Assembly (NCBI RefSeq): GCF_021117275.1 | Contig: NZ_CP088245.1 | Span: forward strand, 4,838,001-4,902,000 | DNA: 64,000 nt | Reading direction: 5' to 3' | Source: Metabacillus sp. B2-18 | GTDB lineage: Bacteria; Bacillota; Bacilli; Bacillales; Bacillaceae | Shown here: in pieces, positions 19,727 to 28,357 of the stretch | Numbering within the stretch: the first letter of the stretch is position 1 | Layout: the number at the start of each line of letters is the position of its first letter | The notes under the pieces: generated by a model | What the model saw: the letters and a program-made list of their open reading frames with translations, nothing else | The model's database searches: none | Told to the model about the DNA's origin: nothing | Program-made: the position numbers and the translations under genes

Positions 19727-20170
19727 TTAAGAGGATTTCACCATAATCTTTGCATTTGGATCTTCAAGTGAACCACTCATATGATCTAAGGTTAACATTT
19801 CATCCGGAATCACATCTGATTCGATTTGGCTAAAGCCCATTAATGCTAGAAAATGTACAGATGCTTCTTTGTTTGTCACAAGGTATAAATTCTCAATTCC
19901 CTTTTTCTCTGCTAACGTTTGAATGCTTTGAAAAAGTGTCACAATATGTGCCTGCTTTAGCTTGTCCGAAACAACGAGAGAACGCAGCAATCCATGAGTA
20001 TTCAGCGGTTCCACCCCAATACAGGCCACAACCTCATGATTACCATCCTCCAACATCACAAAATAATCTATTATACTATCCAAACCTTCTGAACTAAGTC
20101 CTGCTTTCTCAATAAAATCTGTTAATCTACCAAGATCCTTTTCCTCTGCTATTTTTAACTGAAATAACAT
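19727..20170 (-). CDS. ywlB: GNAT-family N-acetyltransferase (YwlB-like)
   Basis: A 147-residue Gcn5-related acetyltransferase. The GNAT core includes the beta4 strand with VVACIGVEPL, the RSLVVSDKLKQAHIV segment in place of the usual Q/RxxGxG/A acetyl-CoA loop, which is degenerate here, and VHFLALMGF near the C-terminus. Some relatives act as N-acetylglutamate synthase-like proteins, but nothing here proves a substrate. Its place upstream of tsaC fits B. subtilis ywlB. Confidence 0.82.
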   Translation of the reverse strand: MLFQLKIAEEKDLGRLTDFIEKAGLSSEGLDSIIDYFVMLEDGNHEVVACIGVEPLNTHGLLRSLVVSDKLKQAHIVTLFQSIQTLAEKKGIENLYLVTNKEASVHFLALMGFSQIESDVIPDEMLTLDHMSGSLEDPNAKIMVKSS

Positions 20171-20239
20171 ACTTTCACCCCATTTTGTTTTCTCTACTAA
20201 ACTCTATGAGGAGAAAGCTAGATTTATTCATAGATTTTC

Positions 20240-20268
20240 TTCGACAAACTTCGGGAAGTGACAGGCAC
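20240..20268 (-). repeat. dispersed ~29-bp repeat, copy 1
   Basis: Reads GTGCCTGTCAC-TTCCCGAAG-TTTGTCGAA on the minus strand, located between ywlB and the secreted-protein gene. The same sequence recurs in at least eight other places in this window. Confidence 0.9.
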
Positions 20269-20340
20269 TACCTACATATTCCTACACATCTACACGAAGA
20301 GTATATATGGTGCATTTTTCAACGGAAAGGTGGTGAAATC

Positions 20341-21192
20341 ATGCAATTCCGTCATTTATTATTTGTTGCTTTGGTCAGTTTTGTAGCCTTTGCTTTTCCT
20401 GATGATACTTTTGCTAAGGATAACGGTCAGGCTGAGAATAAGAATGCTCAAAATGCTCAACAAAAAGTGGACACGGTAAAAAAGGAAATTTCCAAACCTA
20501 CTCCATCACCACAAGCGAAACCGGAAAAACCTGTACAGAACAAGGTTGAGAAAACGCTTCCGGCTCAGGCAAGTGAAAAAGCTAGTAAAGCAAAGCCCCT
20601 TCCTGAGAAAGCTAGTGATAAAACGAGCAACACTAAGCAGCTTCCTGAGAAGGCAAGTGATAAGGCAAAACAAGCTGTTAATAAAGTGAAAGAAGAAAAG
20701 GAAAAAACGGTTAACAGCAACCAGCCTTCAGAACAGACAGAAAAGAAATCCTCTGCTACTGAAAAGAAGGCCGAAATTGAAGTGAAATCTCCTTCACAGA
20801 CTGTTGTTACTACTACACACTCTGTTAAAGAGACTACATCAAAAGCATCCGAAAAAGGTGATGACGTTAAACCTGCCGACACTAGTAAAGAAGAAGTGAA
20901 TGTGGAACCTAAGAAGGAAGATGAACTCCCTATTAAAAAGGAAAACAATGTTCCAATTAAGGCAATCAACCCTCACTCTTCTGTTTCTCAGAAATCTTCT
21001 GAAGGATCATCAAAGGACAGAACGAGCAAAGGATCAAATGCAAATAGTACATTTGATAAATTCATAGTAAATGCAGAAGCGTACTTGATCGTTAAGCGGG
21101 TTCAGCCACTTATTTCTAAGCAGCTCCAGTTCCGCAATCAATGGGATCATGCACCTCCATCGCCGCCACCACAAGATACTCCTTTTTTCTAA
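20341..21192 (+). CDS. secreted Lys/Pro/Ser-rich low-complexity protein, unrecognised
   Basis: I do not recognise this 283-residue protein. It begins with a signal peptide (MQFRHLLFVALVSFVAFAFP, likely cleaved after TFA), then a long, probably disordered region rich in Lys, Glu, Ser and Pro with repeated LPEKASDK-type units (about 70-120) and many KxxE pairs. The C-terminus is more ordered and hydrophobic (EAYLIVKRVQPLISKQLQF) and ends in a Pro-rich tail (PPSPPPQDTPFF). The start was set at 20341 because AAAGGTGGTGAAATC precedes it; the frame is open for 156 bases further up but crosses a dispersed repeat. It is 44 bases upstream of another secreted low-complexity gene, so the two are probably one operon. 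A cell-surface or matrix role is only a guess. Confidence 0.75.
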   Translation: MQFRHLLFVALVSFVAFAFPDDTFAKDNGQAENKNAQNAQQKVDTVKKEISKPTPSPQAKPEKPVQNKVEKTLPAQASEKASKAKPLPEKASDKTSNTKQLPEKASDKAKQAVNKVKEEKEKTVNSNQPSEQTEKKSSATEKKAEIEVKSPSQTVVTTTHSVKETTSKASEKGDDVKPADTSKEEVNVEPKKEDELPIKKENNVPIKAINPHSSVSQKSSEGSSKDRTSKGSNANSTFDKFIVNAEAYLIVKRVQPLISKQLQFRNQWDHAPPSPPPQDTPFF

Positions 21193-21236
21193 AACTATTG
21201 TAAATACATTTTTTAATAGAAAAAGGAGAGAATGAT

Positions 21237-22259
21237 ATGTTAAAAATGAATGTGGTAAAAACAGCGGTATTAGCAGGAATTGTTTCAGTAGGAATTTTTG
21301 CTGGAGGTCAAATTAGTGAAGCAGCAGGACCGAAGGATGCTAAAGCAGTAAAAACGGTAAAAGTTGTGGAAGCTAAAAAAGTTGAAGTGAAAGCTGGCAA
21401 ATCACAGGCTAGTGTTAAAGCTAATGCAACAGCAAAAGAACATGCTGCTGCAAATTCAGCTGTACACGGAAAAACGAAAGTAAAAGCTCAAAAAATGGAG
21501 GCAGAAGTACAACCTGAAGTAACTGAAGCGGAACAAACAGAAGTTGTTGAAGAAACAGAAAAGCAAAATAAATCTGCAGCAAACAAAGCAAACTCACAAG
21601 CATATGAGAATTCTAGTGACAATGCAAAATTGCATGCAAATAAAAATGCTGCTGTTCACGCTGTAGCTGAAGAAGAAGTGGCAACAGATGTAGAAGAGAA
21701 TACTTCTGAAGAAACAACTGAAGAAGCTACTGATGTTAATGAAGATAGTGAATCTACTGTAGAAACTGATGCAACTGAAGAAGGTACAGATGTTAACGAA
21801 GAAAGTGAAACGACTGTAGAAGAAGATGCTGCGACTGATGCAGATGCAGAAGAAGCTACTGACGTTAATGAAGATCGTGAAACAACTGTAGAAGAGGGCA
21901 CAACTGAAGAAGGTACGGAAGAGTCTACAGATGTTAACGAAGAAAACGAGACAATTGTAGAAGAGGGTTCAACTGAAGAAGGTACGGAAGAGTCTACGAA
22001 CGTTAACGAAGATAGCGAAACGACTGTAGAAGAAGCTACAACTGAAGAAGCAACGATAGAAACTACTGAAGATGAAGCTAGTAAAACTGTTGAAGTAAAT
22101 ACTTCTAGCAAAAATAAAGCAGCAGCAAAAGCAAACGAACACGCTAGTAACATGGCAAAATTACATGCACATGCAAACTCTGCTGTTCACGCAACAGCTG
22201 TGGAAGAAGAAACAGTTGAAGCAGATGAAGAAATTCAAGTTGAAGTAACAGTAGAATAA
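21237..22259 (+). CDS. secreted acidic repeat protein, unrecognised
   Basis: I do not recognise this 340-residue protein. A signal peptide (residues 1-29, ending SEAA) is followed by alternating blocks. A short Ala/His motif of the form AKLHAxxNxAVHA occurs three times (around residues 67-77, 130-142 and 305-319). Between copies two and three lies a very acidic Thr/Glu stretch made of about six units like EEATDVNEDSETTVEE. The protein is strongly negative overall, unlike its Lys-rich upstream neighbour. AAAGGAGAGAATGAT precedes the ATG, and a strong terminator follows. The repeats have exchanged units, as the DNA repeats are also near-identical. Possible roles are surface, spore or matrix protein, but none is shown. 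Confidence 0.78.
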   Translation: MLKMNVVKTAVLAGIVSVGIFAGGQISEAAGPKDAKAVKTVKVVEAKKVEVKAGKSQASVKANATAKEHAAANSAVHGKTKVKAQKMEAEVQPEVTEAEQTEVVEETEKQNKSAANKANSQAYENSSDNAKLHANKNAAVHAVAEEEVATDVEENTSEETTEEATDVNEDSESTVETDATEEGTDVNEESETTVEEDAATDADAEEATDVNEDRETTVEEGTTEEGTEESTDVNEENETIVEEGSTEEGTEESTNVNEDSETTVEEATTEEATIETTEDEASKTVEVNTSSKNKAAAKANEHASNMAKLHAHANSAVHATAVEEETVEADEEIQVEVTVE

Positions 22260-22266
22260 ATCGATC

Positions 22267-22300
22267 AAAAAAGCCGGAGTGATTATCACTCCGGCTTTTT
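22267..22300 (+). terminator. terminator after the secreted-protein pair
   Basis: AAAAGCCGGAGTGAT pairs with ATCACTCCGGCTTTTT, a perfect GC-rich stem ending in a T run, 10 bases after the acidic-protein stop. Confidence 0.9.
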
Positions 22301-22303
22301 GTA

Positions 22304-22332
22304 TTCGACAAACTTCGGGGAGTGACAGGCAC
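22304..22332 (-). repeat. dispersed ~29-bp repeat, copy 2
   Basis: GTGCCTGTCAC-TCCCCGAAG-TTTGTCGAA on the minus strand, placed between the terminator of the acidic-protein gene and the spoIIR stop codon. Confidence 0.9.
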
Positions 22333-22335
22333 CCT

Positions 22336-22989
22336 TCACGAAAACAACCCTTCAAACCACTCAACCAAAAAGAATTTCACTTCTACTTCTTGCTTGTCTT
22401 CTTCTTCGTCGACAACTAGTGATGCGACTTCTTCTGTTGTTTTGCTTGCTTCGTTTGTTTTTTCTGTTTCTTCAGCTTGTACGGCTTCTCCGTTTGAGAA
22501 GTCTAGGAAGCATAGTGGCGGGAATAGGACACACCACCAGTTAGCGCCTTTTGCTTCACCAAGGCTAATTAAGATTGCTTCGTATTCACCTGCTGGATAA
22601 ATGAAGTTACCATAAAGCTTTGTTGGAAAGCTTACATCATGATCAAAATCTACTGTATACTCTTGCTCCATGTTTTCTTCTTTTAGTACACGTGCAACGA
22701 TGTTTTCGATTTCCGGTAGTCTTGATTCTATTAACTCTTCAGCTGCTTCTACTGAAGTTAATTCTGCAACCCACTCTGTGATTTCCTTGTTTACTTCATC
22801 GCGAACTTTTCTCTTTAACTCTTGATCTTCATCAGAATTACTATTTGCTAGAATTCGTAAGCGAATCGCTTCATCTGGTATCACTACCGGTTCCTGTGTG
22901 CTAGCTTCCACCGGCTCTTTATAAACATTTGCTATTGCTCCAAAGAATAATAAGAATATATATATAAGTGCTAATTGTTGTTTTTTCAT
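22336..22989 (-). CDS. spoIIR: stage II sporulation protein R
   Basis: Forespore-secreted signalling protein that triggers SpoIIGA to process pro-sigma-E in the mother cell. The 217-residue sequence has an N-terminal signal or membrane segment (residues 5-23) and the SpoIIR core with IRLRILANSNSDEDQELKR, the conserved family block, followed by PTKLYGNFIYPAGEYEA and GAKGANWWCVLFPPLCF (the last written GEAKGANWWCVLFPPL in the sequence). The C-terminal 40 residues are a Glu/Thr/Val-rich tail ending in a short hydrophobic helix. GGGAGGCGTGAGGAA precedes the ATG. A sigma-F-like promoter lies just upstream. Confidence 0.95.
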   Translation of the reverse strand: MKKQQLALIYIFLLFFGAIANVYKEPVEASTQEPVVIPDEAIRLRILANSNSDEDQELKRKVRDEVNKEITEWVAELTSVEAAEELIESRLPEIENIVARVLKEENMEQEYTVDFDHDVSFPTKLYGNFIYPAGEYEAILISLGEAKGANWWCVLFPPLCFLDFSNGEAVQAEETEKTNEASKTTEEVASLVVDEEEDKQEVEVKFFLVEWFEGLFS

Positions 22990-23015
22990 TTCCTCACGCC
23001 TCCCTTGTAGTAGAC

Positions 23016-23044
23016 AGTATAGTCAGCGTGAGAGATTCTTAAAC
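23016..23044 (-). promoter_or_regulatory. possible sigma-F promoter of spoIIR
   Basis: On the minus strand GTTTA (23044-23040) and GACTATACT (23024-23016) are 15 bases apart. This fits the sigma-F consensus GywTA-N15-GGnrAnAnT except at two positions of the -10. spoIIR is sigma-F dependent in B. subtilis. Confidence 0.5.
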
Positions 23045-23075
23045 TATATTTTTAAAAAAATAGTTTTATAGTTTT

Positions 23076-23118
23076 TAAAAAAGAATAGAGCCCTGTTTTA
23101 CCAAGGGTTCTATTCTTT
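23076..23118 (-). terminator. terminator of prfA-prmC
   Basis: On the minus strand AAAGAATAGAACCCT pairs with AGGGCTCTATTCTTT (one mismatch) around a 9-base loop and is followed by TTTAAAAAC. It immediately follows the prmC stop. Confidence 0.82.
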
Positions 23119-23965
23119 AAATTGTTGCAAATACCATGCGATCTTTACCATTAATATCGTAAACAACTTCTACTTTGGCCTTTGTCGAAAGTGCTTGTTC
23201 AAGAAGAGCCTTAACATCCTTCCCCTGTCCTGCTCCAATTTCAAACGCAATTAATGCTTTTGGATTTAGCAGGCTTTGCATGTCAATGATCAATCTTTTA
23301 TAAAAATCCAAGCCATCTTCGCCACCAGCTAATGCCCGCATTGGTTCATGATCCTTCACAACAGGTGATAGTGTTTCGATTTCCCAATCTGGAATATAAG
23401 GTGGATTTGATACTAAGATATCGATTTTATTTTTAACAGGTTCTAGTAAATCTCCGTGAAGCCACTCGACTTCAGCATGTAGTTCTCTGCTGTTTTGCTG
23501 TGCTACTTGAAGAGATTCCTCTGCAATATCAACAGCTGAGATACGGAAATTCGGGTTTTCAAGAGCCAATGTAATGGCTATTGCACCGCTACCTGTCCCA
23601 ACATCGACGACATTTAGTTTTTGCTCCCCCTCAAAATGCTGAGAGGCTCTTTGTAAAATCCCTTCAACAAGCTCCTCTGTTTCCGGCCTTGGTATTAACA
23701 CCTCTTTATTAACAAGAAAACGTCTGCCATAAAACTCTTCATATCCGATTAAGTATTGAACAGGCTGTCCTTCTGCATGTTTTTTCACATCAGCTTGAAA
23801 TGCGTGGATTTGCTTTTCTGAGAGGACCAGTCTCAAATTAGACAATAATGTTGCCCGCTCCATCTCTAGATGGTGGCGCAGCAATAATTCTCCTGCATTT
23901 TCATCTCTTCCCGCTTCCTTTAAAAAAGAAGAAGCCCAATTTAGGGCTTCGTACACAAATTTCAT
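23117..23965 (-). CDS. prmC: peptide chain release factor N5-glutamine methyltransferase
   Basis: Methylates the Gln of the GGQ motif in release factors RF1 and RF2. SAM-dependent class I methyltransferase of 282 residues with motif I VVDVGTGSGAIAITL and the catalytic SNPPYIP. The start MKFVYEALNW at 23965 was chosen because it follows the prfA stop by 7 bases and the family begins there; the open frame upstream lies inside prfA. GGAAGAT, inside the end of prfA, may serve as the ribosome site. Coupled to prfA, its substrate. Confidence 0.93.
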   Translation of the reverse strand: MKFVYEALNWASSFLKEAGRDENAGELLLRHHLEMERATLLSNLRLVLSEKQIHAFQADVKKHAEGQPVQYLIGYEEFYGRRFLVNKEVLIPRPETEELVEGILQRASQHFEGEQKLNVVDVGTGSGAIAITLALENPNFRISAVDIAEESLQVAQQNSRELHAEVEWLHGDLLEPVKNKIDILVSNPPYIPDWEIETLSPVVKDHEPMRALAGGEDGLDFYKRLIIDMQSLLNPKALIAFEIGAGQGKDVKALLEQALSTKAKVEVVYDINGKDRMVFATI

Positions 23966-23972
23966 GTTTATT

Positions 23973-25043
<1,071 letters not shown>

Positions 25044-25193
25044 ACATGTTCACCTCAATTTTCATGCATAACATTATAATTATAGTATAGGTCACAATAA
25101 GCGTCAAAAGCAAATTGACTAAATATAGTTCATTATAATATGATTTGTGAAAAACAGTGACTTTATTACATATTTAGGGAGAGAAGTTAAAAT

Positions 25194-25580
25194 ATGAAAA
25201 TCAATAAAATCCACCATGTTGCGATTATTTGTTCTGATTATGATAAATCAAAGAAGTTTTACACAGAGGTCCTTGGATTTCCTGTTATATCGGAAGTTTA
25301 TCGCGAAGAACGGAAGTCGTATAAATTAGATTTGATTGTTCATGACACCTATCAAATTGAGCTATTTTCTTTCCCAGATACCCCTGGCAGACCAAATCAG
25401 CCCGAAGCAGCAGGATTACGACACCTCGCTTTTGAAGTGGACAATATTGATGAGGCTGTTAATGAGCTCATAGGAAAAGATGTAGAAGTCGAAGAAATTC
25501 GAATCGATCCATTTACCGGCAAGAAATATACATTTTTTAAAGATCCTGATGGCCTGCCGTTGGAGTTGTATGAGGGGTGA
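25194..25580 (+). CDS. ywkD: VOC-family glyoxalase-like metalloprotein (YwkD/YaeR type)
   Basis: A 128-residue single VOC domain protein with paired beta-alpha-beta-beta-beta modules. Metal ligands are visible as His8 in INKIHHVAIICSD, Glu56 in YQIELFSFP, His77 in GLRHLAFEV and Glu125 in LPLELYEG. Related to lactoylglutathione lyase, but the true substrate of this subgroup is not established. GGGAGAGAAGTTAAAAT precedes the ATG. In B. subtilis it lies near prfA and racA; here a nickel ABC operon is inserted between it and racA. Its 3' side opens directly into a cluster of dispersed repeats. Confidence 0.88.
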   Translation: MKINKIHHVAIICSDYDKSKKFYTEVLGFPVISEVYREERKSYKLDLIVHDTYQIELFSFPDTPGRPNQPEAAGLRHLAFEVDNIDEAVNELIGKDVEVEEIRIDPFTGKKYTFFKDPDGLPLELYEG

Positions 25581-25583
25581 TGT

Positions 25584-25697
25584 GGGGACAGGTTCCTTGT
25601 CCCACTTTTTTGTGGTGCCTGTCACTTCCCGAGTTTTGTCGAACAGGACTAGGTACTTTGGGTTGGTGGTGCCTGTCACCCCCCGAGTTTTGTCGGC
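25584..25697. repeat. cluster of dispersed repeats after ywkD
   Basis: GGGACAGGTTCCTTGTCCC (25585-25603), an imperfect palindrome, is followed by two direct copies of the GTGCCTGTCAC repeat at 25615-25643 (ending TTTTGTCGAA) and 25669-25697 (ending TTTTGTCGGC). Further partial GGGACAGG-type copies lie at about 25805-25880 and enter the nikE reading frame. Confidence 0.85.
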
Positions 25698-25731
25698 TAA
25701 AACATGTTTACACACCATACAAATGGCACAT

Positions 25732-25763
25732 AAAAAGGAGTGTCCAAATAGTGGACACTCCTT
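25732..25763 (-). terminator. terminator of the nik operon
   Basis: AAGGAGTGTCCA pairs perfectly with TGGACACTCCTT around a 5-base loop; on the minus strand it is followed by TTTATG. It lies about 70 bases after the nikE stop. Confidence 0.8.
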
Positions 25764-25833
25764 CTTTGTACAAATCCCGATCCGTACATTCCTATTCGCG
25801 GGTCAAGGAACCTGTCCCTCCGTCCCTTCTTTG

Positions 25834-26688
25834 TCATAGGATCTTATACGCGGGACCTGTCCCTTTGTCACCAAACGAGCCGCTGTCCCTTACTGTGCGG
25901 TTTCGTGGGTGCTCGGCAAGGATAGAGTTTCTCATTTCTTTTGCGACGGGGTGGTTTGAGGTGAAGAATTGAGTTTTGTCGTGGTAGAGTTCTACTAATT
26001 CTCCTTTTTCTAGCAAGCCAATTTTATCGCTAATTTCATAAGCGGCTTTTATGTCGTGTGTAATAAAGAAGTAAGATAAGCCAAAGTCTTTCTTTAGCTC
26101 TTTTAGTAATTCTAAAACAAGTGTTTGATTCACCATATCAAGACTGCTGACAGATTCGTCTAATACGATCAAGCTAGGCTTTAGGGAGATGGCTCTTGCG
26201 ATGTTGATTCTTTGTAATTGGCCACCGCTAAATTGGTTCGGGTATTTTTTTAGGTCCTTTTCGCTTAGACCTACTCTTTCCAGCAACTCAATAATCGTTC
26301 GCTTTTGTTCATTCACCGTTAGCTTTTCATAGTTTTCTAAAGGCTCGGCAATAATGCGTTCTGCCGTCAGTCGAGGATTAACGGAAGAGTAGGAATCCTG
26401 GAATACTACTTGAAGATCACGGCGAATTTTATGAAGAGTACGCTTATCAACGTTATAAAGATCATGGCCTTGAAAAAGAATTTCACCTTTTTGTGGTTGT
26501 TCTAATCCAAGTATCACTTTACCTAAAGTACTTTTACCAGCCCCGCTTGAACCAAGCATTCCTAAACAGGTTCCTTCTTCAATAGAAAAGGAAATATCGG
26601 AAAGAATCTTTTTCGAACGGTCTTTCCACTTAAAAAAGGATTGAGATCCGTAGCTATGAGTTACGTTATTTACTTGTAATAAACTCAT
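25834..26688 (-). CDS. nikE: nickel-type ABC transporter ATP-binding protein NikE
   Basis: A 284-residue ABC ATPase of the oligopeptide/nickel importer class. Walker A is GSSGAGKST, the Q-loop is VVFQDSYSSVNPR, the signature FSGGQLQR, Walker B LIVLDES and the H-loop FITHD. The start at 26688 is supported by GGGGGAGAAA; an in-frame ATG seven codons upstream lies in the end of nikD. The last about 20 residues (from RTVRDSGSFGDK on) are encoded by dispersed-repeat DNA, so the natural stop was probably lost and replaced. Last gene of nikABCDE order. Confidence 0.87.
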   Translation of the reverse strand: MSLLQVNNVTHSYGSQSFFKWKDRSKKILSDISFSIEEGTCLGMLGSSGAGKSTLGKVILGLEQPQKGEILFQGHDLYNVDKRTLHKIRRDLQVVFQDSYSSVNPRLTAERIIAEPLENYEKLTVNEQKRTIIELLERVGLSEKDLKKYPNQFSGGQLQRINIARAISLKPSLIVLDESVSSLDMVNQTLVLELLKELKKDFGLSYFFITHDIKAAYEISDKIGLLEKGELVELYHDKTQFFTSNHPVAKEMRNSILAEHPRNRTVRDSGSFGDKGTGPAYKIL

Positions 26689-26705
26689 TTTTCTCCCCCT
26701 CAATC

Positions 26706-27517
26706 TCAAATGACAGTTTCCTTTACATGTAGTAGTGGTCGTGCATGCAATAGTTTCTTTGTATATTCATGCTGCGGCTCATCAAATAGCTGAAACACAT
26801 CTGCTTTTTCAACGATTTTACCATTTTGCATGACCGCTACGTCATCTGCCATTTCTGAGATAACCCCCAGATCATGGGAAATCAAAAGAATAGCCGAGCC
26901 ATATTTAGAGCGAATCGCATCTAAATGATGTAATACTGTTTTTTGATTTTTCACATCAAGTGCAGTAGTTGGTTCATCGGCAATAATAACAGCTGGATGG
27001 GTACAAGCTGCAATGGCAATCATCACACGCTGAAGCATACCTCCGCTTAATTGAAAAGGATAGGATTTTAGCAGTTTTGCAGGGTCAGGTAGATTCACAG
27101 AGTTCATTGCTTCGATCGCAAGCTCTATTGCTTGTTTTTTATTAAAATTTGTATGAGAGCGAATCGTTTCAACAAATTGATGACCAATGGTAAAAACAGG
27201 TGTTTTTGCATAATAAACGCGATATCCTTGCCACGTATCTTCCGCATATCTTTGTCACCCAAACCGTTCAATTCACGACCTTGTAATGTTATGCTCCCTT
27301 CAATTGTTGATGTTTTTCTGTCAAGAAGCTGAAGGATGGACATACTTGTAACGGTTTTACCGCATCCACTTTCTCCAACAAGACCAAGAACACTTCCACG
27401 CTTTAATTCAAAATTAAGATCTTGAACTAGAGAAACCTCACTATTTTTCGTTTTTACCTTTACATGTAAATCTTTGACCTGTAGCACATTTGACTGTTCT
27501 GTTTCCAACCTTCTCAT
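26706..27517 (-). pseudogene. nikD: nickel-type ABC transporter ATP-binding protein NikD, frameshifted
   Basis: Two adjacent frames together make one ABC ATPase. The first (27517 to 27125) holds Walker A GESGCGKT and reaches the Q-loop glutamine in IAFIMQ. The second (ending at 26706) resumes at PVFTIGHQFVETIRSH and holds the signature QLSGGMLQR, Walker B VIIADEPTT and the H-loop LISHD. Family members have about seven residues (NPMTAFN type) between the glutamine and PVFTIG; only five bases remain there, so about 16 bases were lost near 27199-27207 and the frame shifts. The protein should be non-functional unless frameshifting occurs, and its Q-loop would still be damaged. Confidence 0.88.
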
Positions 27518-27523
27518 CCTTTG

Positions 27524-28357
27524 TTAAAATCTACGTTTTACACCGTAACGCTCTGACAATGCTTCGCCTAATAAATTGAATGTAATGATGACTACCATAA
27601 TGAACAAGCCCGGATAGAGCATTAATTCAGGATTCGTTCGTATGTACGACTTTCCTTCATGAATCATTGCACCCCACTCTGGTGTAGGAGCCTGAACGCC
27701 CAATCCGAGAAACGACATGGCCGATATATCCATTATCGCCCAGCCCATTTCTAATGTTCCCATCACAACAAGCGGTGGAAGGACGTTTGGAACAATATGA
27801 TTTTTAATAATTTTCCATTGAGAAGATCCACTCACCTTTGCAGCAGCAATAAAGTTCTGCTCCTTTAAGCTTAGGACCATCCCCCGGAACATCCGTGCAT
27901 AATAAACCCATTGCACAAGCATAATGGCGATAATGACTTGTGTTAGCCCAGGTCCAAAAATACCTACAAGGCCAAGAACAAGGATCAAGTTTGGAAAAGC
28001 CATCACTCCATCACAAAACCTCATTAAAACGTGATCAATCCAGCCGCCTTTATATCCTGAAAAGGTCCCGACGATCAAACCAATTAGAATAGATGAGATA
28101 AAAATTAAAATGGCAAATCCTAGTGATATACGGGCACCATATAATATTCTTGATAAATTACATCTTCCTAGCTGATCCGTCCCTAAAGGATATTCCCATG
28201 ATGGAGGCTGTAATTTATTCACTATGTTAACTGCGATTGGATCATTAGGTGCAATCCAAGGAGCAAATATAGCAATGAAGAAAAGAATACCTAAAATAAT
28301 CGAGCAGATCGGAATTATTTTTTGACTGATGAAAATTTGGCGTATTCTTCTTATCAT
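27524..28357 (-). CDS. nikC: nickel-type ABC transporter permease NikC
   Basis: A 277-residue inner-membrane permease of the DppC/OppC/NikC class, with an N-terminal helix (about 12-33) then five to six helices. The EAA cytoplasmic loop reads AAKVSGSSQWKIIKNHIVPN. The sequence PLGTDQLGRCNLSRILYGARISL near residue 57 is the family block before the first core helix. Its start overlaps the end of nikB by 4 bases, so the two are translationally coupled. It should form a heterodimer with NikB. Confidence 0.9.
   Translation of the reverse strand: MIRRIRQIFISQKIIPICSIILGILFFIAIFAPWIAPNDPIAVNIVNKLQPPSWEYPLGTDQLGRCNLSRILYGARISLGFAILIFISSILIGLIVGTFSGYKGGWIDHVLMRFCDGVMAFPNLILVLGLVGIFGPGLTQVIIAIMLVQWVYYARMFRGMVLSLKEQNFIAAAKVSGSSQWKIIKNHIVPNVLPPLVVMGTLEMGWAIMDISAMSFLGLGVQAPTPEWGAMIHEGKSYIRTNPELMLYPGLFIMVVIITFNLLGEALSERYGVKRRF

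Noticed and set aside
21656..22153. Long minus-strand frame opposite the acidic repeat protein
   Set aside because: Ser/Val-rich mirror of the Glu/Thr codon repeats; the plus strand has the signal peptide, ribosome site and terminator.
25549..25972. Plus-strand frames of 96 and 131 codons after ywkD
   Set aside because: They run through dispersed repeats and the antisense of nikE and have no ribosome site.
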